A stretch of 64,000 bases of DNA, taken from NCBI GenBank assembly GCA_019614645.1, contig JABWDB010000007.1:558001-622000 (forward strand), given 5' to 3'. The position numbers and the translations under genes were made by a program. Of the stretch, positions 39,451 to 54,068 are shown one piece after another. Source of the DNA: Stratiolaelaps scimitus (Eukaryota; Arthropoda; Arachnida; Mesostigmata; Laelapidae). Under the pieces are notes generated by a model, which made no database searches, was not told where the DNA came from, and saw only the letters and a program-made list of their open reading frames with translations. The first letter of the stretch is position 1. Every line of letters begins with the position of its first letter.

Positions 39451-42400
39451 ATAAATGCGTCGAACAATGGCGATTCTGTTGCCTTGACAACAACTCGAGC
39501 AGAGTAACCGTCCGGGGGTGGCCATGCTGTTTATGTACGTTTGATAGAAGACGTCATATGAAAACGACGAAAATTTTCAGCTAATGATTAACTGTGTTGA
39601 TAATTGGGCAATGAACAATATTACCAGCCGCATTCTGGGTTGGGTATACGACATCGCCTAACATCGACGGATGATCGTCACTGTAATTATGTTTCGAACG
39701 TGTTCACATAGCACATTCCCTGCTTGTGGCAATCGTCGGAAAAGCTATGGCTTTGCGGTTTGTGACACATTGTGGTAGAGAATGGAAAACAATATGTGGA
39801 TAAACAGTAGCATCGCTGGCTGAATATTGTTAACGCAATACAATACAAAAACAACGTTGTTAACGAAAAGGGACGGTACAACGTTATGTTAGTAATTATA
39901 TGATTATTATAAGGCTACTAATCTAATTTAATTATTCTAAGGGTACTGAGTTTCGTAGATCAAGAAGCACAATGATCGATGCAATCGTCGAAGAGTGATC
40001 AGGACTTCTCGGTGCTTCTGTGACAAATGCATCGGGGACTTTGCACGCTATTACCGATAGACTGTTGTGAAATTGCAGTATGTGCATGTCAGTGTGACTA
40101 CGATTCTCTGGTGTGCTCAGCCGTTGAGCGCAACGTCTGAGGCGTTCTGTTCCATTTCAAGCGAATATATATATACTGCTGAAACACACGGCGAATCGTT
40201 GATACCGATCGCACACTGAGCGAGCACTCTTGTACTAAATGGGCGCATGCTATCGAAAGCCAGCTCACAGTTGCTAATGTGCTGATCGCACGACAGCTCG
40301 CATATTGGTTATTTATAGAAGCTTCAGTTCAAGTTTCAATTTATGGCATGATTTATTTTCGGAAGAGCAACTTCGCAATGCTCATGTTCTCGTCAAGATG
40401 TGTGCTTTCTTTTGTGTTCCACGCTTTGACCCTCGGAGTCCTTGAGATTCCCCGAGACTTTTCAGGATGAGGAGTCTCGCACCTGTGTGGTAAATACCCG
40501 TCGAAATGATGCCCGGTGATTGTCATGATGATCAATGTGTGTCTCCAACCTCTCGTTAAACACGAGATGATGTTATCAAGATTCTAAATGGGTAACGTGC
40601 ACATCGCTGACTAAATGTGATAACGTACAGGAAATATTAGCCGTCCAACTTGGCATTGCGCATACGCTGAAATGACACCTGTGCTGTCACTTGCTTCGTG
40701 TGGATTTTGATTCCGCGATCGATATTGCGCAATTGCTAATAGTACCATGTCTAGTTCAATTCTCTATGCTCAATTTCTAGAAAATAACACAACAATTTTG
40801 CTGTGAAGCAAGCTAATTGGAATGGATTAGTGCGAAAAGCACATTTGAGCGTTCTTCATTTTTCAAACTAGCGCTCGTAAAGATCAACTCAGATCGTTGA
40901 AGATCGCTGAGGAACCCCTCGCTGTTACAATCTCGTTGCTCGAATTGGTTAGGCAGACCTTTTCAAGTAGGTTCTGCATGCTCGGAATAATAGCAGTATA
41001 TACTATCGCTGGCGATGCCGCCACTCTAGAGTGCATAATAATACTTTTTCGATTAGAAAGAACCTGCCAGCTATTAACTAGGAAAACGTCTAGGTCTAGT
41101 GTATAAACGGGGGTTTCGTTAAGAGAGATTGCTGGCAATGGACGATAGTACATACCCGAACCATAGGGAACGAGAGGTTCTTACTGAGACGTCGGACTCT
41201 CTCTGTCGTTGTGTCGGTCTGAGCCGTCATGTCAGATCGGGTTGGGTGAGCTGGTTTGTTTTATTGGCCAATTAGACGAACCGCCGCCATCGGAACTGTT
41301 CGCGCGCTGTCGACCTAACTATCTCCCATAGCAACATCAACGACAGCATCGCCATAGTACGACTATGTGATAGACTAGACGACACCGGTATCGCAACGCC
41401 AATGCCCTCTCTCTCTCTCTCCTTACCTCCCTTGGGAGAGGTATTGCCAGCGCGGTAGATTCAAACAGGCGCCTTGAGAGCGGCGCCGGAAGTCTGCGCC
41501 GAATCGCCACAATTGAGCTAACCGAACCCCTGATAGACTCCACTCGGGGCGGTAGTGAATAGACCCGTACACGCAGGTCAACGGCGCCCATAGCAAACGT
41601 ACGGTGAGAGTAAACAAAAACTAAACTGACCGAGAGTTGCGCCGACTCACACGCACACATACCCAGATCAGACGCTGCTCGGACGATGACTTGTATGCTA
41701 TCCGATTGCGCTCGAGTCACAGCCGGCGATTTGACCGAACGACCACTCGAAGAGAGCTGTCTGAAGTCGAGGTATCTGTCGATCTGGAGTCTTCGCTCAC
41801 CTCGAAAGCGATGCCGATAGGATACATGGATAGAGAGATGCCACCCTCCCACGCTCTCTCTCTCTCTAAAAAAAAAACGAAGTATACCGCTTTTTTGCCC
41901 TCGCGGAGAGCTCGTCCACCTCTGTTCGTTCCCTCTCCCTCACGCGTTTATTCACAGTCCCTATCGGCATTTCTTGCTCAAGTAGGTGCTGAGCTCCTCG
42001 ACCCACTTGCGAGCAAATCTCGAGCGTGGCGAGATCGACGACGACGACGACGACGAAGAGAGGAGGCCGACAAACGGAAATCACCAGCGAAAAGGTTCGA
42101 GCGAAATAATGGTAGACGCTGAGAGAAGCCACCAGACGCCAACGGGTGAAGATCGACTGAAGATGATCTCGAGGACTCGAGAGAGAGAGAGAGAGAGAAA
42201 AAATCTAGGGTAGACGAAGATGAAGACGGTTAGACAGGCGTACTGTGTTATCTTCGAATCGAAGGGGGTAGTGGAGACGTCTACTATTGATCAATCAGGC
42301 GAGCATCGTAATTGCTAATGAATAGAGAGAGAGAGAGAGAGAGCTTCTTGGGGAGGACCAGTCATCATCATCCTTTTGCAGGACGCTGCACACCGAGCGG

Positions 42401-45390
42401 GTCACATCGACAGGCGATATTCGAGTGGTGGCAATATTGTTATTGAGTCGCAATTAACGTGAGTGAAAAGAAGAGTATCGATTAATTAGTTCGACGTGAT
42501 TACCCGTCTATCATAGCTTAGTAACGTCCGTGTACCACGGCGTCGATAACGTAAGAACAACTTTACCATAAGTTCAATGTCGTAAATCGCCGTCTTTAAA
42601 CGAGCCGAATTGCTGGATTTGTCTAAACTTCTGGCAACTTTTCAACAGGAAAAGTACACCATGAATAGCATATTGCGGCAATGAAGTGATCTTCAATTCG
42701 CTAAAGTATACTAGCGTCCAAGATCATCACCGAGACGGCAGTCGCATAAAGTCGTTCGGACTTTCAAGGTAAAAGTATTTAATGTGAGAGTATTCAGAAG
42801 ATCTCGTTGACTTCTGTCGAGTAACTGCACTTCGCTTGAGCTGCTAAAAAAGCATTTCATGCGGTCGTTGTTGTTCATGCAATCGCAGGTGTAAATCAAC
42901 ATCTTCGAAAAATGTAACTCCTTGTATTCGATTAATTGTGGTGACGCCACATCGAAAGTCAACGTCCCTCCACGTAAGCGCTGTCTAAGCGCAGTGGTAA
43001 TTATTTGTTTGTTGCGAGCAACGCACCACATCCAAGCTATTAACTTACTGCGCAAACGAGGATATGTTATCCTTAGCCTCATCAGCCGTGCGTTCACAAT
43101 TGAACGCTGAGCATTTCGAAAGCTGAATCCTCACCAATAAACAAACATCTATAATCCACCTCCCCCCCCCCCCTATGAATATCGTAGGTATCACATCAAC
43201 AGCAGTAGCCGTCAGTTCAACAACTTTCGACTCGCGCTCGAAGTGGCGACTTGTCCAGGGGGGCAGCTCGGTTCCACATCATTTCAATATCATCGATCGA
43301 ACGCGAGTTGCGTCGCCGCACGCTGCCACAGTGACGTACGCAGCGGCGCCATGATATTCGCCGCGATACAACATATTGGAATGTACGAGGATGACTCGTC
43401 GATGTTCGAGCCATTCGGTCCTTCGGGGTTGTATTTGTTTCTATATTTTTTGTTTGCTATCGTATTTATGCATTTACTGTTCGCTGGTTTGTTCGTCGAC
43501 TCGTCCCGTCTCATTCGCACCTCATCATCTATCTGCCATCGCGATGACTTGTTGCCGAGGCGACAAGTCAGCAATGTTGCTGAACCGCTGATTTCAGTAT
43601 CGACAGGGCTGGGCGATTCGTACGGCAAGCTGGCAGGCGGCCACTCTCGCCGAGCTGGGACACAGTTTTACGTGACCTCGTCCGGTGCCGCACTGTCGAC
43701 GGCTGTTTCTGTCGATCGTCGATGTGAGGAGTGAAAATGGAAAAATAACAGAGAAAAAAAAAAGAACCCAGCAAAATAACGAACAACCAGTGAACAGCCA
43801 ACAGTGCAGCAGACGATTCGGCGGCGTATGGCCACCTAACGGCCAGCGTTCGCCGAAAACGAACGGTTCACTGAAGGATAAAGGATCCCTGGGTGGTTCG
43901 CGGGCTTAGCACGTGAAATTTAAGCCCTTCGACCGACTGACTGATGTGAGTGACTTCTCCTCTTGCTTGCCTCATTGCTTGACGATGCCCAGCAAATATG
44001 ATCAATCCCCCGACACAAGCCCCGAGCGAGCGAGCGTCGCTGTCAGTCGCTGGCACCGCAGCGGGTAGCTTCGAGTGTCACACGTGACAACGGTTTCGTT
44101 GTCGGCGTCATCGCGGTCGTCGTAGCTCTCGTCACCGCTCTCCATATTTTGTTGCTGTTGTTGCACGTTTGCCCACAAGCGCAAAACAGAATTACCCGAA
44201 AAGGATCGGACGGCTAAGGAAAGAAGGCACGACATCGCAAGGCAAAGCGACTCATCCCATCTTATCTCGTCTTCGCCATGGAACCCCTCAAGGCGAGGTA
44301 CCAGGTACGTCGTTACCTCGCCGCCGCCACCGCCGCCGCCGCCACCGCCAACCCAGTGTGACTACTGTGTTCGACCGCTGTTAGCTTGCTGGCCAGTCAG
44401 GCGAGACAGATGAATGACGGCGGACGAATCACTCTGGCACTCTCTCAGACACTTGGACGATCTATGCGAAGACCCATTTGTCGCGTAACTAGCCGTCCAT
44501 CCATCCAACGCCGAGCAAAGCGAGCCGACCGAACTAACTCCCTGACGACGGTGGTCCCCCGAAGCTCAACCCGAATGCTTGGCCAGTCGCCTCGACATTC
44601 ACAAGTTGGCCCTGGCCAAGTCTCGAGCGGGCCGCTTTCTTGCTTAGCCATTGGCTGGTCCCCTCGTAAATACATATCATACCCGATAGAATGTCCTGGG
44701 ACTTGATGGCCGGCGGTCGGCTCTACGCTCGGCTACCTTCATCGTCAAGTGTTGCGCGTCAAAGTCGCGTTGTGGCCATATTCGCGGGGTAGCCCGCGTG
44801 CGGCGTGTTGTTAGCGTAGCGGTAAGTGTATAAACGTAGATGACTGAATGAGTGAGTCCTTGCGACGTCGTTGGTGACACACGCCGCCAGACGTCCCCCA
44901 CACCCGGCGAACGCCACCGGACCGGCGTTGACGAACGGCGGACGGGCTCGGTTCATTCAAAAAATTGCGAGAGAGAGAAAAAAAAGACAACCCACAAATT
45001 TGCTACACGCCAGACGTCGGAGCTGCAGTAGGAACAGCAGTGGCAGTCTCAGCGTCAGCAAAGTAACCAGCAGCAGGCAGCAGCAGCCGGCGCGTTGCTG
45101 CACCGAGATCGCAGAAGCTACGAAATGTTCGGTGCAGAGGATAGCAGCGCTGCGTGCGGCAACGACGCCAAGGCAACATGACAACATGTTATGGGAAGGC
45201 ACACCTTCGTAGATATAAATGCCACCTTTGGACAAAAAAAAATCACTACTTATTATAGTTAAATTATTATTATTATTGTTGTTGTTGTTGGCGGCATCAT
45301 CTTATTTTCTTTTGATGGCCATGACCACGTCCAATTAGCCTAATTAAAATTACATTCAATTACCCCTCTGACCTGTAACCAGTCATCCAT

Positions 45391-45403
45391 CCCCCCCCCC
45401 CCC
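45391..45403. repeat. C13 homopolymer
   Basis: Thirteen consecutive C; the length is uncertain in sequencing. Confidence 0.88.
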
Positions 45404-47929
45404 AGTTCCAAGACTTATTCCATTCGCTAGTGTCCATTTTTCAGTCCTGACATTACAATTTACGAATTACATTGCGACCGCTAACCTGCTATATTGCCTT
45501 CTTGAACTAAATCGATTTCCTTATCGGAGTTATTGCGTAACGACAAGGTAAAGCTTCCCGTATGCTACTATACGCTCGAACAAATCTGAAGCCACCTGAA
45601 TCATGTCTGAGACAACACTGAACGGACTAATTTCGGATCCTTTTTCTTCAATCCCACACAGAACATAGTCGACCCAATACGAGAACAAGAGAAGGGATAG
45701 AATTTTTCATGTGTTCTACTTAAAGTTGATTTTTCCCCCATTGCCTTTAAGCTACACGCACACACTAGTTAAATTTATCGAGCCGTCGTTAGCGGCGTTT
45801 TCGGGGTCGTCAGCGCAAACAAACACATAGGGATTGTTATATTTTCGCCTTCCTCATGAAGCCGATTTCTCCCAGATTTGTCATTCTCGCCATGGTGCCT
45901 TCTAATACTAGGCAAACACACATCAGTACAGATATCGATCTTTACGCGCTTAGACGTACATGTGGGCCATTGCTGGAAATGGATAAAGTGAGTAAATCTA
46001 AGGTCGTTGGAGAACATCAAAATGAAATAAATGAGAAGTCAGAAAAATGCACGAGGCTTCTTCGTCTGAGGGCTAAGGCCGCCTGACGAGCTGAGCAGAC
46101 GATCAGTCGAAATCTGATGGGAGCGAGACGGCCAATTGGGCTTAGATATGAGCGAAAGAGAGCGACTGGGAGAGAGAGAGGGAGAATCCCGAGCAGGGGG
46201 AGTAAATAAATAAATTGATCCCTGAGGAGCGCCCGTCTGCCGCACGCCCCCAGCTCAGCCAAACGGCCGTCCCTGCCCTGCTCGTAACGTGTGTCGAGTT
46301 TGGGGCGGCCGACGGTGGGTCGCATAAGTGGCCACAAGCCACTGTTTGCATTCGACAGTACAAGGCCTCGTTTTACCGCAATGCCACTCCATCACAGCAC
46401 TACAACGGGGGCTCGTCGCTGGAGGCGAGACTGGCATCAGTAGTTGGCCTGTGAAGTGAATGCATTGTCTAAAGTCTCGTCAAAGCTTCTCCACGGAAGG
46501 ATTGCTCATAGCCGATTTGGTTAGATGTAGCCGTGCCTTAACCATGGCACGGGTGTAGCACGGATAGCTGACACACGATTAACGATAAGTCACAAGCCGC
46601 ACGTACAAGATTGCTGGACACAAAGGTTGCCTATGCATTGATATGTATGTCTCAGAACGCCTACCCGTCTCCCACCCAGGAACTTTCTCTTCAGCGCAAC
46701 AGATCATTTGTTTAGTGGGCGCACATTTTTAAAAACAACAATGAATTCAACATCATAACTAATGACCACATCTCCTGTGAGCGTTGTTCTGATAAACTAG
46801 CTCCCATTGTATTCTTTGCGAGACAAACTTAAGAAACAAAATCAGAGAAATGACGAGAAAAAGAGAACACCTAGTCGCTCGACAACGTCTCCCAGTTGGG
46901 CATCGCGGTGAAGCGACTCAAAAAGTGATGATTCGAGAACAAGTCGAAAAATCGCCCTCCTCGCTGGGGACGACCCCGATTTCATCGATGAACCCCATCC
47001 ACTTTTGAAGCCGGCTGGCCGGCCAAGGATCTATGCCTCCCTTACCATTCTCGGTAGCACGAAGCGCAGAAGCCACAAATCACGTCTAGACAGCCGAGCT
47101 ATCAGACAAATGAACCAAACAGATGACGAGCGCCTTGACTCGTTCGATTCATAGCGAACTTTCACTGGGCACTACGCGCCGGCAGATCTATCAACGGATC
47201 TATTATATATAATAGCAATCATAGTACGTTATCACAGCGGCGTGCACGCCCGAACGCATATCAACAGACGATCTCGTGACGGATCGTACTGTTTGCCACT
47301 CACGTCTGACCAACCACTGTTCCCTTGTTACAATTCAATTGACCAAGTCACCTCTGTTCGTTTCGTTTGTCAACTTCACCAGTGACACAGGGCGAACCGC
47401 TTGCTACATCGAGAGCAAGATGGGGAAAATTATCACTTACGCATAGATTCGATACGAATTCGGTAGCTGCAGGTAAACTCTGTATGGACGCAAGCGACGA
47501 GGACTCGATTGCCTCAGCGGGACGGGAGTGACGAAGCTGATTTCAAATGCACCTTATCATCGTTTTGGTCGCAAGCAGCCTCCGGCCTGTCACGTCGCGC
47601 ATGAAAGTCGACGTGATTCGTAATCTGTAATCTCATTACGAATGCCGCGAGCAAGTAACGGTGTGTATTATAGTCGTATCAGTAGCACTTCGAGCAGGAG
47701 GGAATCGCTGAGACGAAGGACTCACAGAAACTCAGTGAATGAGCTGAACGGCGCTACATTTTTCACTGATATTTCGACGCGTGAGTGTCGCCGGCGGAGA
47801 GAGGCGGTGGGGGGCAGGCATTCTCGAAAAGGCCGTTCTCGAAAAAGGGGACTACTTCATGCTGTGTGTCCACGTCCGGGAAAGAGTCCGCAAGGCACTC
47901 GCAGGAAGCCGACAGATCAAGTCCCTCCA

Positions 47930-48535
47930 CAAGCTATCGCTCTGAACGGCGCTCTCTCCCTATTCGGCATAAAGGTTGCACCAAAGGCCTCTTAAGGTGT
48001 CCGACCCATTTGGAACGACCTCAAGGAGTCCGAGCAGCACCAAAACGCATCTGATGGCAGCCACACGTAGATTCGGGTAGGAACTCAAGGAGTGCTTCCA
48101 CCCGACCGAGACAGAGGCATACAGGATACACATCGAAGGTTTCCGCAGAAAGATCTCTAACCTAGAAGCGGGCATCTACTAAACAACAGCGATGACTTCA
48201 GATGCTCTGAAGAGCTTCTCGCACCGCAACCGGCACCTGGTAACTAGATTCGCGGTGCACGGTTTCCACCATCTCGTCTTCTTCTTCACTTCGAACTTCC
48301 ACGATCCGGGCCCAGCCTGCACATGTAGATTCTGTGGGGATGCGTGCCCCAGATACCATCTCAGCACCTGCCAAACAGGACATTCACTGACCTGGGTCAC
48401 AACCCCCCACCCCACCCTCACCCTGAGCGAGTTAGTAGAGTTGTCATATAGATCTTCTGTTTTTACACTAATTATAACTCGTAATTCATATCATCTGTTG
48501 GCGAAACAAGCCAAATGAATGAATGAATTGTCCAT
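47930..48535 (+). pseudogene. Decayed retroelement-like coding remnant (possible non-LTR retrotransposon 3' end)
   Basis: Two adjacent frames on the plus strand read as protein-like sequence. The first covers about 47930-48070 and is broken by a stop after the word IKVAPKAS. The second runs from about 48081 to the TGA at 48516-48518 and holds in-frame stops at 48078-48080 and 48180-48182. The second frame has a Cys/His cluster at 48318-48371, CTCRFCGDACPRYHLSTC, of the C-x-C-x2-C ... H-x3-C kind seen near the C terminus of several non-LTR retrotransposon polymerases. The stop codon sits inside an ATGA tandem repeat (48513-48528), like the short tails that follow ORFs in some LINE clades. The stops and frame change mark it as dead. 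No reverse transcriptase catalytic motif is visible, so the family is unproven, and a chance open region cannot be ruled out. Confidence 0.35.
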
Positions 48536-51500
48536 TTTGTTTCCCGGTTCGTTTGTTACCAGGTTCTGCAGAAGAGAATCATAGCTGCTTAGATTTATTA
48601 GTCAATCAGAAAAGTGGACGACAATTGTACCAGGCTGAAATAGCTGATTTCTCGTATTCAATAATTACTATCATATGTACATACGTAACTGCATGTAATT
48701 AAAGTACGGTTTCACGTGCAAGCTTAAAGCAGAAGCAGCCGAGTTTAGCGGGCATAACATTTGACGAGAGTCTTAAGCGGTCGATTCGATGTTTGTGAGT
48801 CCGCAGGGCGAACAGATAGATATGCACATCAAAATAATAATATCCATCCGAGAAGGACATCATAATAATTCTCTAATAATTGAAGAATTAATCTACCAAC
48901 GTTCTACTAAAGTCCGACGGGAAATGTCGAAGCGGAAACAACACTCAATGCTCAATGTTCCGTTTATCAACAGAGTTTAGTTGCCAGCCTCGTTGTTTAG
49001 GCACCAGTTCGTTGAGCCACCTCTCTGGGCCGGTTCACGCGCATTGATTTTGATGTAATATCACAGCCAGCTTGGGGTATCCAAGAGCGTAGTACTCCAC
49101 GTTTAACACCTGTCTTTTTATACATTGTTACGGCGTGACTCTAAACAAACGCTCAGTTTGCTTTAATACCATGCCATTACGTCGTTCAACGTAATTGGAA
49201 GCATTCCTATAGCAAAAGATATCAACCATAGACGATGGGAACACAGTAACTGGGCACGGCGACTGTGACGATATCACTGAGCGACAATGACAGAGAACCA
49301 ATATAATTTCACGCCGTTCCTCTTTACTGAGTTCTCAATGCCTTACAGAGGGAGGCTGCTTCAACCGCTGTCGCAGTTGTCGGTCAGAGACGGCAACTAA
49401 GCAAAGAACTCGACAACGCCTGAGTCCTGTCAGAGAGGCGCGCGCGATCGCCCCTTGCAAGCGTTCGTGCGCCTCAACCTGAGAGAACGGGACTTGCAGC
49501 GCTCCCACCAGCAAGAACAGAGCCCGAGATCAGCCTGCAGCAGCAGCAATGGCAACGGCAACTTCGGATGCTAACGGCACCTCTTGAGTCCGCTCTGTCT
49601 GTCAGCCTATCTCCCTTCGTTGGTCGGTGGCTGCCTCGCACCAGTCTCAATTTCTATATCAATGATTGTGTTCGTTCATTTACCAAATGTGTGACTCATT
49701 GCTCTTCACACTGCGATGCTCCTGTGCTCAGCTCTCGAACGGCTCCCACCTGCACTCCTTGGTGTCCCACCCGTGCGTTCGCTTTCGCCGCCGCGCGCCA
49801 GCTCTGGGCTCGCTCTTGCCGAATGACGGTGTCATTGCCAAAACTGGGGGCTGGTTCCTGTTTAGCCAGTGACGCTGCCGGGTGCAGGAGTTAAGCGCTG
49901 TGGGGTCTGAAGGCCGGCGAGAGTTTGGAACAGTCGTCTTGTTACGAATGCGAGCATTTTTCCCCCTTGGGCGCGCGTATTCGTTTGTATATAAATGTGT
50001 GTGTGTGTGTGGACAAGTAAATAGTATTGCAGTAGTGCAGGCTTGGGAAGTATATGGGCAATCCTGGTGCGGGCTGAACGACAACTCTGTACAATGATCA
50101 TCTCTCGAGAAGGCTGCGCAGCAGCATTTCCCCTTCTCTGTGTCAAGGGGGTATCGCTGGCCAGCATAGACTGAGGGGGTGAGCGAGGTCCAAATCGAGC
50201 TTCGAGAAGGGAAATCTAAAAACTCACCTCGGAGGCCAGCGGCTTTTCAAGCCAATCTCGACACTGAACAGGTCCCCTTAATTTGGTGTCGGCGGCGGAG
50301 TCACACTCAACTGCAGTGCGCTGCTGCGATATGTATGTGTGTGTGTGTGTGTTGTACATGTATCTGCTGATTGTGCCGCCCTTATACCTTCCACCGACAC
50401 TGACTCCGCAGCCACCTCCCCGGCGACGATGGTGAAAACGAGCCCCCGTTCTGTGGCGCCTTCATCCTTCACACCTCTACGAGCTGCTTCTCCGCGTACT
50501 CGGCTCGTTTGGCGCTGAGATGTTCGTCGATGCCATCGCACGCGACCGACTCTCTCGGACGTGGGGCGCGCATGCCTCGAAGCACAGAGTTAGTTGTCTC
50601 TGAAGTGACTGCGGAGCGATATTCGCCTCGCCATGTGACCACATCTGCGTGCGGGTCTGCCCTCGACAAGTGGATGTCTGCGTATGTGGGACAGCTATCG
50701 GCGTATATGACTACATACAGTGTGTATATACTATTATTTGAACAGGCGAATTTGCCATGTCGACTCAACGGCATATAGATGGATAGTGGATAGTGGCACG
50801 GCTTGCTATGCTTAGACGACAACCACACTGAATTGTATCGCTTCGTAATTGAATTCAAACGAGAGCGAAAGAATGAGATCGAGTGAAGCCTTCGGGGGCG
50901 AGTTCCCGTTCTCGGGGCGGCGGGGGACGGCGAGGGCTTGTCCCTCGTAATGATTATCGCGCACGTCGCGACTCTCTGGGGCTATCCGACGAGGACTGGC
51001 CGCGCACTTTTAGCCATGGACTTCACGCAGCTCGTACTCTACAGCGAAATTCGCGTAGCCGCCGACGAACGAGAGCCCCCATGGATGTATGGAGGGTAGC
51101 GGTAGGTGGATGAAGACGATACGCTGTTGGCCATATATTCTCATACGGCCTATTAACCAGAGAATTGTACCAGCCCATGGAAAGGGTTAGAGAGAGAGAG
51201 AGTTTACAATGATGAGAGAAACTGATAGAGAAAGAGGGGGGGGGGCGACTTGCACGCTGGTGGCACAGCGCGCCCAAGCCGCTGCTGCTGGGGGATTCTG
51301 TGGCGAGAGCGCATTGCACTGTAAAGCGGTTCGCACATTTACAACACGACGTTTGCTGTTGTCGGACGAGATAACACTGGCAGAGCTGGCCAAGATGAGA
51401 TTTGCGGGCGGTGAAGAAGAAACGTGATTGCATGAAAATTCCGGCTATAAATACTTTTGAGGTATGGTCCTCTACCGCTTCGGGGGGGCTGGAGGGCAAG

Positions 51501-54012
51501 AAAAGCACAGCGCTGCAGAGGGGTAGCGCTGTCTCGAAGGCCAGATATCAAAGTCAAGTACAGAGGGCGTTACACCACCGATTATAATAGATTGATCTCT
51601 TATCAGAAGTGCGTTATATTTCTTGCAATCGCTTCGGTCTTCTGTATTTTGTTTTGCTCTCATCCGCTCTTTCTTGTAGTAATCGTTAGAGAATATATTG
51701 ATTTGTATCTATAGAGTCATTTATATATATATGTGTGTGTGTGTGTGTGGTGTGTGTAGACACACTGTGCGCGATCAGCGAACCTGTGTGATTTTATGGC
51801 CTTCTGTATTGACATGGGTTCGCTAACGTTCTCATCGGCAGCGCTCAGGGCTGGTCTACCGATTGAACAGTTCAATCTTTCCGTTTCGACCACGGTACAG
51901 ACCGATTCTCTGAGAAAAACCGTTCTTATTTTTTTCCCCCTCTCTATTGACTGTTCCGATCGGTGGACAGAACTAAATGAGGACGAACGATAGTTGGGAG
52001 TGCTATACCTCACAGTGGGTATCTAGCAGCGGTCAAGACAATAGCCGGGTAAAGATCCGCATAAGATGCTTACCGGCATCTTCTTGAGCGGACGCGGCGG
52101 CTCGAGGTGGCTCGGCTAAAGGGGTCGAAGATCACATTCGACTTCGCTGTTCTTACTGCCAGCATTCGACGTAAAAGTCGACCGGGGTGCCAGTGTGAGG
52201 CGACGTCTTGAGTCCAGCCAAGAAGAAGATCCACGGACGCAACGGTGACAAGCATAACAAGCACAAAGGCCGTAAACGAGGATCGCGTTGACGGGATTCG
52301 CTGCTCGGTTGCCAGCGCCTCCCGGTAGACTCAGCCCGTCTGTCAGCCACCAACAGCTCATCAGGCTGTTTTTGTTCTTGTTGATGTTCTCGTTGTTGCT
52401 GCTGCTGCTGCTGCTGCTGTTGTCGTCGTCGGTATCGCCATTCATTGTCGCTTGATTTGCATTTACACACTCGAGTGGGCGCGGTGCAGCAGGTGGCCAG
52501 TGACCACTGACCGCACGCAAGGGTCCACTTCAACATCGGCCGTGGCGAAGTATCGCTGCCGTCGCGGCCGTCGTCGCCGCCGCCGCCGCCGCCCTCCATC
52601 GCGTCGTACACAGCCGACCCGGCAACGCACAACACACAAGCGCACAAACGTCGTTGGCGCTTGTGGCTGTCGATAGAAGCGGCCGGCAGAGTCGCCAGTT
52701 CGGTTCGGTCAAGCTCTGACCAATCCGGGCGTCTCGAGCAACTTTTCACTTGGGGCTGGCTGAACGTTGCTCCGCGAACGAACACCCACCTATAGCCATC
52801 GGTCGCCTGCGTCTGTGCGTGAGCGCTCTGTAATCTATCGTGGCGTGCCGGTGCCAGCTTGGCTCACAGGTTGATACCACCTATCCACGAGCGGTACCTG
52901 GCCGGGACGAGCTGCCGCTCTCTTCTGACGGACGACGAACGAACGAACGATTGATATAGCGCTACAATGGGTACGATGACCACGTCGAGCACACCAGGGC
53001 GAAGCAACCGTTGGCCGAAACGTGCTGTTGTGAAATGTTCATGTGCGATTTATTCCTATAGAAGGTATGGTACGATAAAGGGATGGTGAATACGTATATA
53101 CGTACACTGTTCGATGCGTGCGTACGTAATCCGTAGGTTCAGAATAGGCGAAGCGATACTGATACGATGTTGCCCTTAATGTTCAAGATGGGTTTCATGC
53201 ATTTTCGTTGTTGTTGTTGTTGTGGTTCTGCGCAGAACACAGGTTGGTAGGTAGGCACCCAGGCTGACGGAAGTGGTGATAATGACTGCAGTACTAGAAG
53301 GTAAAATGAGCGGCCGACCTTGCCATGGCCATTGTGTTAATTACACAATAGATAACAGTAGTAGTTGTCATACATATCCTGTGTGTGCCTCTCTCTCTAC
53401 GGGCATCAAACTGTCGCCAGGTTCAGATAGCGTGGGGGCTGATTGGGATGAAAACGACAGCGATGTTGGTCGCATTGAATAATTGATACTGGCTGTACAG
53501 TAGTTTACACGAGACTCGCTTGAGGCACAGCCTTGGGAAAAATGCCCTTTGATAAACGGTTTTTGGGTATATTGGTCGAGATATATATATATACATCACC
53601 TCCCGCTGTGTAATTCTCCAACGAGGAGTAACTCAATCGTTTGTAGTATAAGACAGACCCATGAGTGGTTAAATATAATTAGGATTTCCCAATACAGCAG
53701 AAGGTTATTACAGAGCAAAGCGAGCAAATCTCTGATTCTAGTTGGCACTTCTAGACTGGCTTCTTCTTCTTGACTGTTCGGTATACTCACACTCACTCGT
53801 TCATTTTACTATATAATATATATACTTATATAATATATATGTATATATACTTATATTATATATGGCAGGATGGTTCACAGCCTTGCCAATTTTATGTTCT
53901 CTGGATTTCCTCCCACATATATTACACATGTATCAGCAGAAGAAGAAAGACCAAACATTCTCGGAAGATTACCTTCGAAAGAGTCAAATTTTGGTTTGTG
54001 TAACTTCCATCG
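48536..54012. other. Non-coding stretch
   Basis: No supported gene. Contents include GT runs at 49996-50011, 50335-50351 and 51732-51748, a G11 tract at 51236-51246, a CTG patch at 52397-52420, a GCC-rich patch near 52570-52595 and a TTG run near 53205-53222. Frames here overlap on both strands and are not convincing. Confidence 0.35.
51236..51246. repeat. G11 homopolymer
   Basis: Eleven consecutive G following GA-rich sequence. Confidence 0.85.
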
Positions 54013-54016
54013 TATA

Positions 54017-54056
<40 letters not shown>

Positions 54057-54068
54057 TATATGAATATA
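54013..54068. repeat. 56-nt near-perfect palindrome in an AT-rich island
   Basis: Outer arms TATATTCA and TGAATATA enclose a TA run. Only one position (C at 54051) breaks the symmetry. It lies in an AT-rich zone starting near 53805. Confidence 0.85.

Larger units (their letters stand above)
22239..47929. other. Long non-coding stretch rich in microsatellites
   Basis: About 25 kb with no gene I can support. Frames are short, overlap on opposite strands and lack domains. Notable are AT tracts listed separately, GCC runs near 30680-30700, CAG/CTG patches near 35600-35632 and 38370-38410, a GGC run near 38766-38790, GA runs at 39431-39450, 42180-42199 and 42326-42343, a GAC run near 42032-42054, and a C-rich tract near 43164-43173. 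A weak exon candidate at 29808-29978 is discussed in the findings. Confidence 0.35.

Noticed and set aside
43243..43734. 163-codon frame with a hydrophobic segment that could be a membrane helix
   Set aside because: The hydrophobic run comes from a T-rich patch; no family resemblance and an opposing open frame on the other strand.
52153..52785. 210-codon minus-strand open frame
   Set aside because: Includes a poly-Gln run from a CTG patch and a Gly/Asp run from triplets; nothing recognisable, with overlapping frames on both strands.
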